The position numbers and the translations under genes are program-made. Shown piece by piece: positions 1 to 10,729 of a stretch of 64,000 nt of DNA. Below the pieces are notes generated by a model, which had not been told where the DNA came from, made no database searches, and saw only the letters and a program-made list of their open reading frames with translations. The stretch covers positions 118,174,010 through 118,238,009 of the forward strand of contig NC_068939.1 in the NCBI RefSeq assembly GCF_016801865.2. The letters are read 5' to 3'. The stretch's first letter is position 1. Every line of letters starts with the position of its first letter. Origin of the DNA: Culex pipiens pallens. Its lineage: Eukaryota; Arthropoda; Insecta; Diptera; Culicidae.

Positions 1-2000
1 AAAAAAAAAATAAGTCTTAGGGGCGCCTCCAGTCAAATTTTTCATATTGAGAATTTGCATGATTTTTTTAAGTCAAATTTTCATAATAAGAATTTGTATG
101 ATTTTTTTTAAGTCATAAGAGCGCCTCCAGTCAAATTTTCAATATAAAATTTGTATGTTTTTTTTTAAGTCGTAGGGGCGCCTCTAGTCAAATTTTTATA
201 TTGCCTATTCGTATTGAAAAAAAAATTAAGTCATAGGGGCGTGTCCAGTTCAATTTTCATAATTCTCATAAAAATGTTTTAGTCAAATTTTTCATATTGA
301 GAATTTGCATGATTTTTTTAAGTCATAAGGGCGCCTCCAGTCAAATTTTCATAACAAAATTTGTATGATTTTTTTTAAGTCGTAGGGGCGCCTCCATTCA
401 TTTTTTCATATCAAGAACATGCATGATTTTATTAAGTCGTAGGGGCGCCTCCAGTCAAATTTTTATATTGCATATTCGTATTGAAAAAAAATAAGTCTTA
501 GGGGCGCGTCCAGTTAAATTTTCATATATTCATAAAAATGTTTTAGTCATAGGGGCGCCTCCAGTCAAATTTTTCATATCGAGAATTTTCATGTTTTTTT
601 CAAGTCATAAGGGCGCCTTCAGTCAATTTTTATAATAGAATTAATTTGATTTTTTTTAAAGTCGTAGGGGCGCCTCCATTCAATTTTTCATATCGAGAAT
701 TTGCATGATTTGTTTAAGACGTAGGGGCACCTCCAGTCAAATTTTTATATTGCATATTTGTATTGAAAAAAAAATAAGTCTTAGGGGCGCGTCCAGTTAA
801 ATTTTCATAATTTTCATAAAAATGTTTTGGTCATAGGGGCGCCTCCAGTCAATTTTTTCATATTGAGAATTTGCATGATTTTTTTAAGTCATAAGGGCGC
901 CTCCAGTCAAATTTTCATAACAAAATTTGTATGATTTTTTTTAAAGTCGTAGGGGCGCCTCCATTCATTTTTTCATATCAAGAACTTGCATGATTTTTTT
1001 GAGTCGTAGGCGCGCCTCCAGTCAAATTTTTATATTGCATATTCGTATTGAAATAAATAAGTCTAAGGGGCGCGACCAGTTAAATTTTCATAATTTTCAT
1101 AAAAATGTGGTAGTCATAGGGGCGCCTCCAGTCAAATTTTTCATATCGAGAATTTTCATGTTTTTTTCAAGTCATAAGGGCGCCTTCAGTCAATTTTTAT
1201 AATAGAATTAATTTGATTTTTTTTAAGTCGTAGGGGCGCCTCCATTCAATTTTTCATATCGAGAATTTGCATGATTTGTTTAAGACGTAGGGGCACCTCC
1301 AGTCAAATTTTTATATTGCATATTTGTATTGAAAAAAAATTAAGTCTTAGGGGCGTGTCCAGTTAAATTTTCATAATTTTCATAAAAATGTTTTAGTCAT
1401 AGGGGCGCCTCCAGTCAAATTTTTCATATTGAGAATTTGCATGATTTTTTTAAGTCATAAGGGCGCCTCCAGCCAAATTTTCATAACAAAATTTGTATGA
1501 TTTTTTTTTAAGTCGTAGGGGCGCCTCCATTCATTTTTTTCATATCAAGAATTTGCATGATTTTATTAAGTCGTAGGGGCGCCTCCAGTCAAATTTTTAT
1601 ATTGCATGTTCGTATTGAAAAAAATTAGGTCTTAGGGGCGCGTCCAGTTAAATTTTCATAATTTTCATAAAAATGTTTTAGTCATAGGGGCGCCTCCAGT
1701 AATTTTTTGCATATTGAGAATTTGCATGATTTTTTTAAGTCATAAGGGCGCCTCCAGTCAATTTTTATAATAAAATTAATATGATTTTTTTAAAGTCGTA
1801 GGGGCGCCTCCATTCAATTTTTCATATCGAGAATTTGCATGATTTGTTTAAGACGTAGGGGCGCCTTCAGTCAAATTTTTATATTGCATATCTGTATTGA
1901 AAAAAATTAAGTCTTAGGGGCGCGTCCAGTTAAATTTTCACAATTTTCATAAAAATGTTTTAGTCATTAGGGCGCCTCCAGTCAAATTTTTCATATCGAT
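1..2000. repeat. 57-bp satellite with a 283-bp higher-order repeat
   Basis: Degenerate monomers of about 57 bp each carry a core resembling TAGGGGCGCCTCCAGTCAAA followed by an AT-rich half with CATATTGAGAATTTGCATGA. One variant monomer (GGGGCGCGTCCAGTTAAAT) recurs near 504, 787, 1070, 1353, 1638 and 1920, so five monomers form a higher-order unit of 282-285 bp. An earlier, less regular copy of this variant lies near 239. The array starts before the window and stops near 2000. Short open frames inside it are incidental. No function is visible. Confidence 0.9.
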
Positions 2001-2004
2001 TTGA

Positions 2005-2490
2005 AAAAAAAATCTCTTTGGCATTTTAGCAACATAGCTAAAAAAAATCGGCCCTTCGGGCCGAGGGGCGCATGGGGTGTAACTAACTTAATTTGCCAGG
2101 GGGGGGTTAAACCCCTAAAACCCTCCCCTTGTACACGGCCCTGGCCAGCAATGTTTTTTTTTCGCAGATGAGCAAGCACTATTGATAAAGAGTTTTATAA
2201 AGATGAAAAATGACATTAGGTTTTATAGACCTAGAGACTATTTCGACCACGGGTATGTTTTATCGATATGGGTTCATCTAATTGAGAAAAATAAATAATG
2301 GTTTATCGACATAGGACTATTTTAATGCCAATTATATATTGTAATTGTAAGTATTTTTGACATGAAACAACGCCTAACTTTATCATTTTCTTATAAAACA
2401 TGCCTTATATTACTTATGCAATTACTTATGGCCAAGGCCTCAGGGGACCCTGGGACCGGTTCTAAGTGGCCATCGGATGACCCAATGTTG
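2005..2490. other. Non-genic spacer with a GC hairpin and a G/C-rich tract
   Basis: A perfect short stem-loop CGGCCC-TTC-GGGCCG lies at about 2051-2065. It is followed by a G-rich and C-rich stretch (about 2095-2145) that resembles the ends of C-rich repeats seen elsewhere in the window. From about 2190 to 2490 the sequence is ordinary AT-rich spacer in which I see nothing. Confidence 0.4.
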
Positions 2491-2499
2491 GTACATGGG

Positions 2500-4032
2500 T
2501 GCAATCGTCAAATATGTCAAGCGGCATGTCAAAACGCTTGAAAATGGTTTTATAAATTCAATGAAAATGTCAGAAACTCAGCAGCTGGTCATCTGGCCAC
2601 TTTGGCCAGTTCCGGTGAATCCGGAATTCCGGTCCAAGTAGAAGATTTTTTCCAAATATTCAAATATGTCATGCGGTATGTCAAAAAGCTTGAAAATGGT
2701 TTTATAAATTCAATGAAAATGTCAGAAACTTAGTAGCTGGTCATCTGGCCACATTGGCCAGTTCCGGTGTATCCTGAAATCCGGTCCAAGACGAAGATTT
2801 TTTCCAAATGTTCAAATGTGTCATGCGGTATGTCAAAAGCTTGGAAATGGTTTTATAAATTCAATGAAAATGACAGAAACTCAGTATCTGGTCAGCTGGC
2901 CACTTTGGCCAGTTCCGGTGAATTCGGAATTCCGGTCCCAGCCGAGGATTTTTTCCAAATGTTCATTTATGTCAAGCGGCATGTCAAAACGCTTGGAAAT
3001 GGTTTTATAAATTCAATGAAAATGACAGAAACTCAGTATCTGGTCAGCTGGCCACTTTGGCCAGTTCCGGTGAATTCGGAATTCCAGTCCAAGTCGAAGA
3101 TTTTTTCCAAATGTTCAAATATGTCATGCGGTATGTCAAAAAGCTTGGAAATGGTTTTATAAATTCAATGAAAATGTCAGAAACTTAGTAGCTGATTATC
3201 TGGCCACAATGGCCAGTTCCGGTGAATCCGGAATTCCGGTCCAAGTAGAAGATTTTTTTCAAATATTCAAATATGTCATGCGGTATGTCAAAAAGCTTGA
3301 AAATGGTTTTATAAATTCAATGAAAATGTCAGAAACTTAGTAGCTGGTCATCTGGCCACATTGGCCAGTTCCGGTGTATCCTGAATTCCGGTCCAAGACG
3401 AAGATTTTTTCCAAATGTTCATATATGTCAAGCGTCATGTCAAAACGCTTGGAAATGGTTTTATAAATTCAATGAAAATGTCAGAAACTCAGAAGCTGGT
3501 CATCTGGTCATTTTGGCCAGTTCCGGTGAATCCGGAATTTCGGTCCCACCCGAGGATTTTTTTCCAAATGTTCATTTATGTCAAGCGGCATGTCAAAACG
3601 CTTGGAAATGGTTTTATAAATTCAATAAAAATGTCAGAAACTCAGCAGCTGGTCATCTGGCCACTTTGGCCAGTTCCGGTGAATTCGGAATTCCGGTCCA
3701 AGTCGAAGATTTTTTCCAAATGTTCAAATATGTCATGCGGTATGTCAAAAAGCTTGGAAATGGTTTTATAAATTCAATGAAAATGTCAGAAACTTAGTAG
3801 CTGATTATCTGGCCACAATGGCCAGTTCCGGTGAATCCGGAATTCCGGTCCAAGTAGAAGATTTTTTCCAAATGTTCAAATATGTCATGCGGTATGTCAA
3901 AAAGCTTGAAAATGGTTTTATAAATTCAATGAAAATGTCAGAAACTTAGTAGCTGATTATCTGGCCACAATGGCCAGTTCCGGTGAATCCGGAATTCCGG
4001 TCCAAGTCGAAGATTTTTTCCAAATGTTCATA
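2500..4032. repeat. 152-bp satellite, first block
   Basis: Direct tandem repeats contain GCATGTCAAAACGCTTGGAA, a TGGTTTTATAAATTCAATGA segment and CAGTTCCGGTGAATCCGGAA. The GCGG/GCGT landmark falls at 2521, 2673, 2825, 2976, then 3432, 3585, 3737 and 3889, giving spacings of 151-153 bp. Monomers alternate between variants such as AAGCGGCATG and ATGCGGTATG. The period is not a multiple of three overall, and the open frames here are by-products of the repeat. Confidence 0.95.
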
Positions 4033-4034
4033 TA

Positions 4035-4958
4035 GGGGAAATCTACCCTTTCCAATCAAACACCTATCTTCGTCATATGGAGAGTTTGATGCTCGATTAA
4101 AGCTCCAAAAATACTATTTGGGCTATAAACTTACCAGCAACAGCACCGCCTCGAGTAAGCACGCAAATGTATGCCACTTACTGGCCAAAAAGATCACATT
4201 TAATGCACTTTTGATCATAATTTGTATTTTGCGAGACCACTTCTCATCATTTTGTTGGCACACACAATGACACACACGAGAATCCCTCAAACGCTTAATG
4301 AATATCGCCAAAATTAACTTTTCACTTTCGCTTACTTTTTCACGGCGCTTAAGATATGAAATTGCTTCCAACTACCAGCAACATGTTCTTTTGATCATTA
4401 GTAAGGCACTCACTTGAAGAATAATCCCGAAAAATGTAATAAATTAGCAAGCGCCATCAAAAAAAACAAACGCGCCAAGTCGTTTGACGTTTCAATTTTC
4501 ACTTTGCATTCCAAACGAAGGCTGAAGAAAACCGAGCGAGAGACGAAGGCAAAAAAGAACAAAGGCTGGCCGTCAACACCACCAGCAGCACAGCCAGCGA
4601 TGCCAGGAAACTTTCCCTATAAATGCCACTTTTCGTGAGTGTTCGTTTGAACTGTCAGCGCAAATGGCAACACTCGACAGAGTGTTGGAAGAAAAAAGAA
4701 CTAAGCCGATATTAGAAAAAAGGGCGTGGCTTAATGCATTCGCCTCGATTAGAATACCCTTGGGAATTTTTTTTTGTTAAATGCTTGGTAAAGAAATAGA
4801 ATAACTTTTAGTGAAAGTGAAAATAAACAGAAATGTTCACAAAAACTTGCTCTACTCGTTGGTGTACTTGGTTTTAGTAAAATTCAAGGGAGACTCTAGA
4901 TTATCCAGCATCATTCAAACACGACCGCTTATTAGGATTAAAATGGGTAGATTTCCCC
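4035..4958. mobile_element. 924-bp TA-flanked MITE inserted in the 152-bp satellite
   Basis: The ends are perfect 14-bp inverted repeats, GGGGAAATCTACCC at the left and GGGTAGATTTCCCC at the right, with weaker pairing for another 15-25 bp inward. TA dinucleotides at 4033-4034 and 4959-4960 are the target duplication. The satellite landmark expected at 4041 appears at 4967, exactly 926 bp later (924 bp element plus one TA), so the boundaries are proven internally. No transposase frame is present. A TA duplication with terminal inverted repeats fits a non-autonomous Tc1/mariner-superfamily element. The interior includes a short stem near 4670-4690 (CAACACTCGACAGAGTGTTG). Confidence 0.9.
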
Positions 4959-4960
4959 TA

Positions 4961-5235
4961 TGTCAAGCGTCATGTCAAAACGCTTGGAAATGGTTTTATA
5001 AATTCAATGAAAATGTCAGAAACTCAGAAGCTGGTCATCTGGTCATTTTAGCCAGTTCCGGTGAATCCAGAATTTCGGTCCTACCCGAGGATTTTTTTTC
5101 CAAATGTTCATTTCTGTCAAGCGGCATGTCAAAACGCTTGGAAATGGTTTTATAAATTCAATAAAAATGTCAGAAACTCAGCAGCTGGTCATCTGGCCAC
5201 TTTGGCCAGTTCCGGTGAATCCGGAATTCCGGATT
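4961..5235. repeat. 152-bp satellite, continuation after the MITE
   Basis: The satellite resumes in exact phase after the inserted element and runs for nearly two monomers to the CCGGAATTCCGG segment, where it is cut by a different repeat. Confidence 0.92.
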
Positions 5236-6039
5236 AACATTTCAAACATTTCAAATTATTTTTCATCAATTACAATTTGTAAAACATGTTTCATATAAAA
5301 CAAGATATTCAAAACTTATTTCAAATTTTACACTGACTGGTATAATTTTATCTGTTGTCGCTTTTTGTTTTTGAGACATTTTCAATGTTTTTTTTTAATT
5401 TTTTTATATCTAGACTAGTCATGTCATATAAAAAAATATATAAAAGAAATATATTTATAAAAGACTTATTAAATTTGAATAACACTGGAATTAAAAATTG
5501 TAGTTCATTTTAAATTCAAAGCACAACAAAGAACAAACAAAATCCATTTATAATTTCTTTTAAGCTATTTAAAAACTGTCATCCTTGTTTAGACTGAATT
5601 GTATATTATCACCAATTAATATTATTGAGCTAATTCTATGATTTTTAGCTTGAAAACATAACAAATATAATGAAAACATAGATTGTATGACTGTTTAAAA
5701 AAATTTTGTTGTCCCGCCCGTGTGGATCAATCGGACCGCGCACTGGACTCACAATCCAGAGATCGCCGGTTCGAATCCCGCGGCGGGCGCTCTAAAATTC
5801 TTTGTGTAAATATGGGTATTCGGCGCCGTCGCTCCGTGCCATACTTTCATACACTTAGGAGCCCAGGGCGGCGAAGTCCTTGTAGATAAAAAGGAAGACA
5901 CTAGTGGTTGGTACTAGCAATGGTGGCCGACAGCTATAAAGTCAACTTCGTTCGTTTTTTTTAAAAAAATTTCCGGGATTTCGAAAATATTTTTCCCGTT
6001 TCCCGGGAATTTCAAAACCCGGGAAAATTTGACGCCCTA
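5236..6039 (-). mobile_element. TAGGGCG-ended DNA element, reverse copy, carrying a SINE
   Basis: Read on the minus strand from 6039 inward, it starts TAGGGCGTCAAATTTTCCCG and continues through a CCCGGGAAACGGG block. The same sequence in the same order occurs on the plus strand from 53343. Homology continues in the distal part (about 5236-5480 here, 53430-53660 there), with landmarks AATAAGTCTTTTATAAA, a TATGTCATGACTAG-like segment and AAAATTATACCAGT. The SINE at 5708-5957 interrupts it. The terminal TAGGG would fit a hAT-type element, but no second terminal repeat or clean target duplication is visible, so the class is unresolved. Confidence 0.55.
5708..5957 (+). mobile_element. tRNA-derived SINE, copy 1 (with target duplication)
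   Basis: The head is tRNA-like: GTCCCGCCCGTGTGGATCAA, an anticodon arm CTGGA-CTCACAA-TCCAG (anticodon position CAC), and a B box CCGGTTCGAATCC. The body carries ATGGGTATTCGGCGCCGTCG and GGTACTAGCAATGGTGGCCG, shared with a second copy at 17786-18010. TTTAAAAAAATTT flanks it on both sides (5694-5706 and 5960-5972), a 13-bp direct repeat expected of LINE-mediated target-primed insertion. The T stem has a mismatch and the sequence continues into a non-tRNA body, so this is a SINE and not a functional tRNA gene. Confidence 0.85.
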
Positions 6040-6345
6040 GGCATGTCAAAACGCTTGGAAATGGTTTTATTAATTCAATAAAAATGTCAGAAACTACGTA
6101 GCTGGTCATCTGGCCATTTTGGCCAGTTCCGGTGAATCCGGAATTTCGGTCCCAGCCGAGGATTTTTCCAAATGTTCATATATGTCAAGCGGCATGTCAA
6201 AACGCTTCGAAATAGTTTTATAAATTCAATGAAAATGTCAGAAACTCAGTAGCTGGTCATCTGGCCACTTTGGCCAGTTTCGGTGAATCCGGAATTCCGG
6301 TCCCTGTCGAGGATTTTTTTACAAATGTTCAAATATGTAGCATAA
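6040..6345. repeat. 152-bp satellite, third block
   Basis: Two further monomers of the same satellite follow the TAGGGCG element, starting at GCATGTCAAAACGCTTGGAA and ending at TTCAAATATGTA. About 60 bp of monomer is missing across the junction with the preceding element, so this insertion was accompanied by a deletion or lies at an old array edge. Confidence 0.88.
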
Positions 6346-6440
6346 CTGTCAAAATGTGAAAAGTTTTTTAGATACTTATTGCGTAAAGAATTAAATGATT
6401 ATGCTTTATTTTTTTTTAATAATTTATTCCTCTTGTCGAT
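6345..6440. mobile_element. Half copy of a hairpin MITE
   Basis: GTAGCATAACTGTCAAAATG through TTTTTTAGATACTTATTGCG to ATTATGCTTTA matches the left arm and loop of the complete hairpin element at 8040-8178. The right arm is not present. Confidence 0.6.
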
Positions 6441-6597
6441 CTTGACCAAGACCGAGATACAAAAATTTTAAATATAAAAATGTGTGATAGTAATTCGGAC
6501 AAAAATGGAAAACACCTGATTTTTTTTCTTTAAATTATTATGTTAAATGCTTTCATATGGACTTGTTGGGTTTTAATGAAATAGTGCACTGGCCTTC

Positions 6598-7045
6598 GGA
6601 TATCTAATCTAATCTAATCTAATCAGACCCTAGCGCAGCCAATCTTTCGAAGGGATCCTGGAGAGTGCCTTAGGTTAGATGACGCCTAGCACTCTTCTTG
6701 TCATTTATTAACATTTGTAGTGCGCCATTGCATCAGAATGCATTGAAAAATCACAAGCGTTAAACCGGCCAGGCCTACTGCGTAAAGCCGTATCGCAGAG
6801 ATGACTCGTAATTGGGTTGAGTTTGAGCACTGAGTGTTCGAACAACAACACAATTCTGAATCGACAGGGGAGGAAGAAGCGTGGGGACACACCACCATAC
6901 GCTCCGAGATTTGGTTGGTTCGTTGGGAGCACCATGCTAAGAAGGTTTGGTACTCCGGGACCCTCTGGGATGGGACATTGTATTTCCACGAATGCCCTGG
7001 ACACTATTTGCCGTGGTTATAGCGCCACAACTCGCTCTCTGTAAC
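6598..7045 (-). mobile_element. Retroelement 3' segment with (AGATT)n tail, copy 1
   Basis: About 450 bp is shared with 27226-27675. Landmarks include CCTAGCGCAGCCA, CTGAATCGACAGGGGAGGAA and GGACACTATTTGCCGTGGTT. At the left edge both copies have repeated TCTAATCTAATCT. On the minus strand this reads as an (AGATT)n 3' tail, typical of non-LTR retroelements or SINEs with simple-repeat tails. Open frames exist on both strands but neither resembles a known domain. I infer a non-autonomous or 5'-truncated retroelement of unassigned family. Confidence 0.6.
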
Positions 7046-7075
7046 AGTATTCCTAATTCCAGTCCAAGCTCACCA

Positions 7076-7155
7076 AGTCGTCATGGCCTAGTGGTTAGCA
7101 TTTTTGCTTACCAATCCAAAGGACGGAGGATCGAACCCCGCCATGAGCGACTTTG
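7076..7155 (+). mobile_element. tRNA-like SINE head, plus orientation
   Basis: An A-box-like TGGCCTAGTGGTTAGC and B-box-like GGATCGAACCCC are spaced as in tRNA genes, and the ends (GTCGTCATG and CATGAGCGAC) can pair. It faces a second tRNA-like sequence 53 bp downstream on the other strand. The B box deviates from GGTTCGA, so a functional tRNA gene is unlikely. Confidence 0.6.
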
Positions 7156-7208
7156 ATTTTTCGTTCATATTCATCATTTCAAATTTATGTGTTCTTAACT
7201 TTCTCGTT

Positions 7209-7285
7209 GGGAGCAGATGGGAATCGAACCCAGAACCATTCGCTTACAAAGTGAACACCGTAACCAGTCAGCCACGGCCGCTCCA
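7209..7285 (-). mobile_element. tRNA-like SINE head, minus orientation (Thr-type anticodon)
   Basis: On the minus strand GGAGCGGCCGTGGCTGACTG begins an acceptor stem that pairs with the end CTGCTCC. The A box is GTGGCTGACTGGTTACGG, the anticodon loop TTTGTAA gives TGT, and the B box is GGGTTCGATTCCC. The internal promoter boxes are close to consensus. The anticodon stem has one mismatch (A-C). It is most likely a SINE head with a tail shared with the facing element; a decayed tRNA-Thr gene is the alternative. Confidence 0.6.
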
Positions 7286-7289
7286 TTAG

Positions 7290-7915
7290 TGCACTGGCCT
7301 TCGGATATGGTTTTTTTTTTAAACATTTGTTTTCGGCTGAATTTCGCACGACTCGTATTACATGAAATAAATTAATTCAAAAGCTTTAAAAATTTCCTTT
7401 CTAAAACTGCTCAAAACATAATGGTTCTGATAATGATAATGAATGAATGAATAATTAAAAAATACAATTTTCAATAAAATCTGTTTGTTGGCGCTAAAGG
7501 TGTACTCTACATGAAGTCAGCAAGAACTAAAAATCGGATGCATTTACATATAATTTTCCAGCTTTGCTTCTTTTTATTTTGATAAGCTTGCTAAAAATAC
7601 TCAAAATTCTCAAAAATATGAAGTCTAGGTCTGGATTTTGAACAAAAAAAAAACAATAAGATTTAAAATTACAAGTAACAATCTCTAATTACAAGTAACA
7701 TAAATAAACGCATTGACTGACTGTTGCTCTAAAACTCATATCTAAAATATTTTTAATTAACTCAATTGCATGAAAAAATAAAAATAACCTTTGAGAAAAC
7801 AATTCTTCATTCCTCTAAAATTAAAAAAAAACTCAAGAAATTTTGATGAGGCTTATCAGGTATATTTCGCAAATTTCGTTATACATGAAAATTTTGCTGA
7901 GCTACATACTTTGTC
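7290..7915. other. AT-rich intergenic stretch
   Basis: No gene, tandem repeat or terminal-repeat structure is recognised. A short direct repeat ATTACAAGTAACA occurs at about 7669 and 7690. Confidence 0.5.
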
Positions 7916-7917
7916 AT

Positions 7918-8005
7918 ACTTTTCCAAATGTTCAAATATGTCAATCGGCATGTCAAAACACTTGGAAATGGTTTTATAAATTCAAGAAAAATGTAAGTAG
8001 CTCAG
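7918..8005. repeat. Isolated fragment of the 152-bp satellite
   Basis: TTCCAAATGTTCAAATATGT, GGCATGTCAAAACACTTGGA and GGTTTTATAAATTCAA match the satellite monomer, followed by a degenerate GTAGCTCAGTACTTAGTCAT. The fragment lies about 1.6 kb from the last array block. Confidence 0.8.
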
Positions 8006-8039
8006 TACTTAGTCATGAATTCATTGTTTTTTTTTTTTT

Positions 8040-8178
8040 CAATTTTTCAGTAGTAGCATAACTGCCATGATGTGAAAAGTTTTTTAGATACGTATTGCGT
8101 AAAGAATTAAAACATTATGCTTTAATTTATCTAAAAAACTTTTCACATTATGACAGTTATGCCACTACTGAAAAATTG
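8040..8178. mobile_element. 139-bp hairpin MITE
   Basis: The left arm (CAATTTTTCAGTAGTAGCAT onward) and the right arm (GCCACTACTGAAAAATTG) pair over about 55 bp, including AACTTTTCACAT against ATGTGAAAAGTT, with a short loop around ATTGCGTAAAGAATTAAA. A half copy occurs at 6345-6440. No target duplication is certain. Confidence 0.75.
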
Positions 8179-8405
8179 TAAAAAAAAACAATGAGTTCAT
8201 GGAAAAATTTGTTTTACTCAAGTTGCATGCCTTTATCAGTTTCTGTGGTCTCAAAAAATAAATTTGCAAACACCCCAAAGTGTCCAATTCGAATATAAAT
8301 GCAAAATTAAACGTAAACAATGTTTTCTCAATAGTATACTCAACCAGTTTTACATATTTTTTTTCCAAAAAAATATATTTTTCAATCAATTTTTTTTGCC
8401 CTCTG

Positions 8406-9360
8406 AGCAAATCTCTACGAATTTGGCCGATATTTTTTTATTTGGCTCAAACTTTGTGGGGGCATTCCCTATGACCAAAGAAGCTATTTTGTGTCATTGG
8501 TTTACCCATACAAGTCTCCATACAATTTTAGCAGTTGTCCTACAAAATGATGAAGACTATTCAGAAAAATTGGTACACAAAAAAAAACTTTTTGTCGATT
8601 TTTTTATTAACTATTCTTTTACAAAAACTCAATTTCCCAAAATCCGCATTCTTGATTTTCGAGACTTTTTGACATGTTTTTTGGAACAAAAAAAACGCAA
8701 ATTTTGAGCCAATAGGTAAAAAAAATATGTATGCAATTTCGATTTTTTCTAAATATCACTAGTTTTTTTTTTTTTTTTCAAAAAATCATTATTGGACGGC
8801 AAAATGTTTGGTAAACTTCTCTATGGCTCAAAAGTTGTGGTTTTTTGACCCCTAAAGTATATCAAAAATTCTCGAAAATAAAAAATTACGGATTTTGGGA
8901 AATTGAAATTCGGGAGAAAAAGATAATTAAAAAATCGGCAAAAAGTTTTTTTCCGCGTACCAGTTTTTCAGAATAGTCCTCATCAATATCAATATTTTTG
9001 CCAAATTGCTCAGAAAATTCCTTCAAAGCTTCAGGTTTTCAAATATTTACGTACAATTTTTGTATGGAAAGCTGCCAAAATTGTATGGAGACTTGTAAGG
9101 GTAAACCAATGACAAAAAAGATTTACTTACTTTACTTTTACTCAGCAACTGAAGGTCCTATCAACAAAGTTCAATAAAGCAAAATATAGAGAATTTTCTC
9201 AGCTTTTTAAAAAAAATTGTTTAGTGTGCACTTATTTAAAAAAATGAATAATTGTGACTATTTTCAAAAAAGTCACCTAAAACTGGCTATAACTTGATTG
9301 CAAATTCGATTTTACAACAAAAAATGAAGTTGAAATTTTTTTTCGAGTTTTTATAAAATT
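8406..9360. mobile_element. Foldback family copy 1 (subfamily A, internally deleted)
   Basis: The left arm (8406 to about 8700) and right arm (about 8780-9120) are reverse complements: TTTGGCTCAAACTTTGTGGG, CCCTATGACCAAAGAAGCTA and CATACAAGTCTCCATACAAT on the left face GCCAAAATTGTATGGAGACT on the right. The segment about 9140-9360 (AGAATTTTCTCAGCTTTT, GTGCACTTATTT) matches the inner arm of the family in reverse. The arms are the same sequence as those of the 1.94-kb palindrome at 59218-61158. Long open frames on both strands are repeat by-products. Confidence 0.75.
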
Positions 9361-10080
9361 GTTCAATGTTCTGATATTATGACGTAACAAATTTTAATTG
9401 AATTTTTCCTCCGCTTTTAAAAAATCTTCAAAACAGGAAAAAAAGAAGAAAAAAGATTAAAAACTAGATATTGTTAAGGAAAAAAATAACAATGGGGTTT
9501 GTTTGTATGTTTGAATCTAGTACCGAGATGATGTTGAATTTTCTAAAATAAGTAGAATAAATTATAAAAAAATGTGAATACCAATCAGAAAATGACGTTT
9601 ATATAAAAAAACGCTTTTATCACTTTTTAAATATTTTGAATATTTTTAACATTATCATAACTGTAACTGTGCGTTTCTTTTTCATGCTTTTTGACTTTAT
9701 TTTTTCCAACCATTCAAAAAATTCAATAAACTTTTTTCATTTAAAATAAATTTAGAAATAATCGAAGTATGTTTGGTAGGTTCCAAAAGCCGAAGGAACC
9801 AGTCAGAGGGTGGCCACATACGAGCAATTTCTAGTATGGCAATATGGGTGTCAAAGTTTAAGATTTTCAAAATCATGCTCAAAAATTTAATTTTTCTGGT
9901 TCAAAAATTGCAATTTTCACAGGGACCAATTCCAAAACACCAAATTTTACGGAATTTAACATGAAATAAACTAGAAAATCTACTGTAAGTATAACAGGGA
10001 GATTTTTTTTACTTAATTTTATATTATTCATCAATCAATTATATATTTTTTCACGGTTAATTTTGGAAACTCTAAAGTGG
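9361..10080. other. AT-rich stretch without recognised features
   Basis: A less AT-rich patch at about 9770-9850 (GGTTCCAAAAGCCGAAGGAA) has no recognisable gene or repeat partner in the window. Confidence 0.4.
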
Positions 10081-10084
10081 TCTA

Positions 10085-10725
10085 AACCGGTTTGACCCCT
10101 ATATTGTCTGGTCAAAAATAACTGTAATAAAAATAATTGTAATATTTTCGAAATTGACCGTATTCCGGGATCCATCGCGGTATCTGGAACTGTGGCCAAT
10201 GTGGCCAATTGGCAAAAAAAATGTTTCGGGGATCATGAATGAGCTCGATTTGGAAAATCATGTACTACGATACCCGTATTGTTTGATCAAACATAATTCT
10301 TTGGTTTTACGAAATTGCTCCGGAATTTACCGAAGTACCTAGAACCGGTTCCAACGTGGCCAATTGGGTCTAAAAAATGGTTTTGTGGATCATGAGTGAG
10401 CTTTATTTGGAAAATCATGTACTTTGATATGCATATAGCATGATCAAAAATAATTCTTGATTTTTTTTACGAAATTGACCGTACATCCACCGCGGTACCT
10501 GGAACCGGTCCCAAATTGTCATTTCGGTCAAAAAATGGTTCTGTAGATCATGAGAGAGCTTGATTTGGAAAACCATGTACGTTGACACCTATTTTGCCTG
10601 GTAAAAAATAACTCTGCAATATTTTCGAAATTGACCGTAATCCGGAATCCACCGCCGTACCTGGAACCGGTCCCAATGTGGTCACATTGGCCCAAAACGG
10701 TTCTGGGGATCATAAATGACATCAT
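10085..10725. repeat. 158-bp tandem repeat, four copies
   Basis: The landmark GGGGATCATGA or a close variant falls at 10231, 10388, 10546 and 10708, giving spacings of 157-162 bp. Each unit also has an ATTTTCGAAATTGACCGTA-like segment, TACCTGGAACCGGT and GAGCTTGATTTGGAAAA. Copies are clearly diverged from each other, so the array is old. Confidence 0.88.
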
Positions 10726-10729
10726 AATA

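Noticed and set aside
1..2000. CRISPR-like array (regular repeats with variable spacers)
   Set aside because: The spacing units are themselves related repeats with higher-order order, there are no unique spacers, and the context is eukaryotic.
2767..3797. Repeated 64-131 codon frames in the 152-bp satellite
   Set aside because: The frames follow the satellite monomer and shift with its length; they are not genes.
5716..5790. A functional tRNA gene with anticodon CAC
   Set aside because: The T stem has a mismatch, the D stem is poor, and the sequence continues into a body shared with a second copy and flanked by a target duplication, so it is a SINE.
8264..8707. 147-codon plus-strand frame
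   Set aside because: It spans the arm of a foldback repeat and is rich in F, N and K as expected from AT-rich non-coding sequence.
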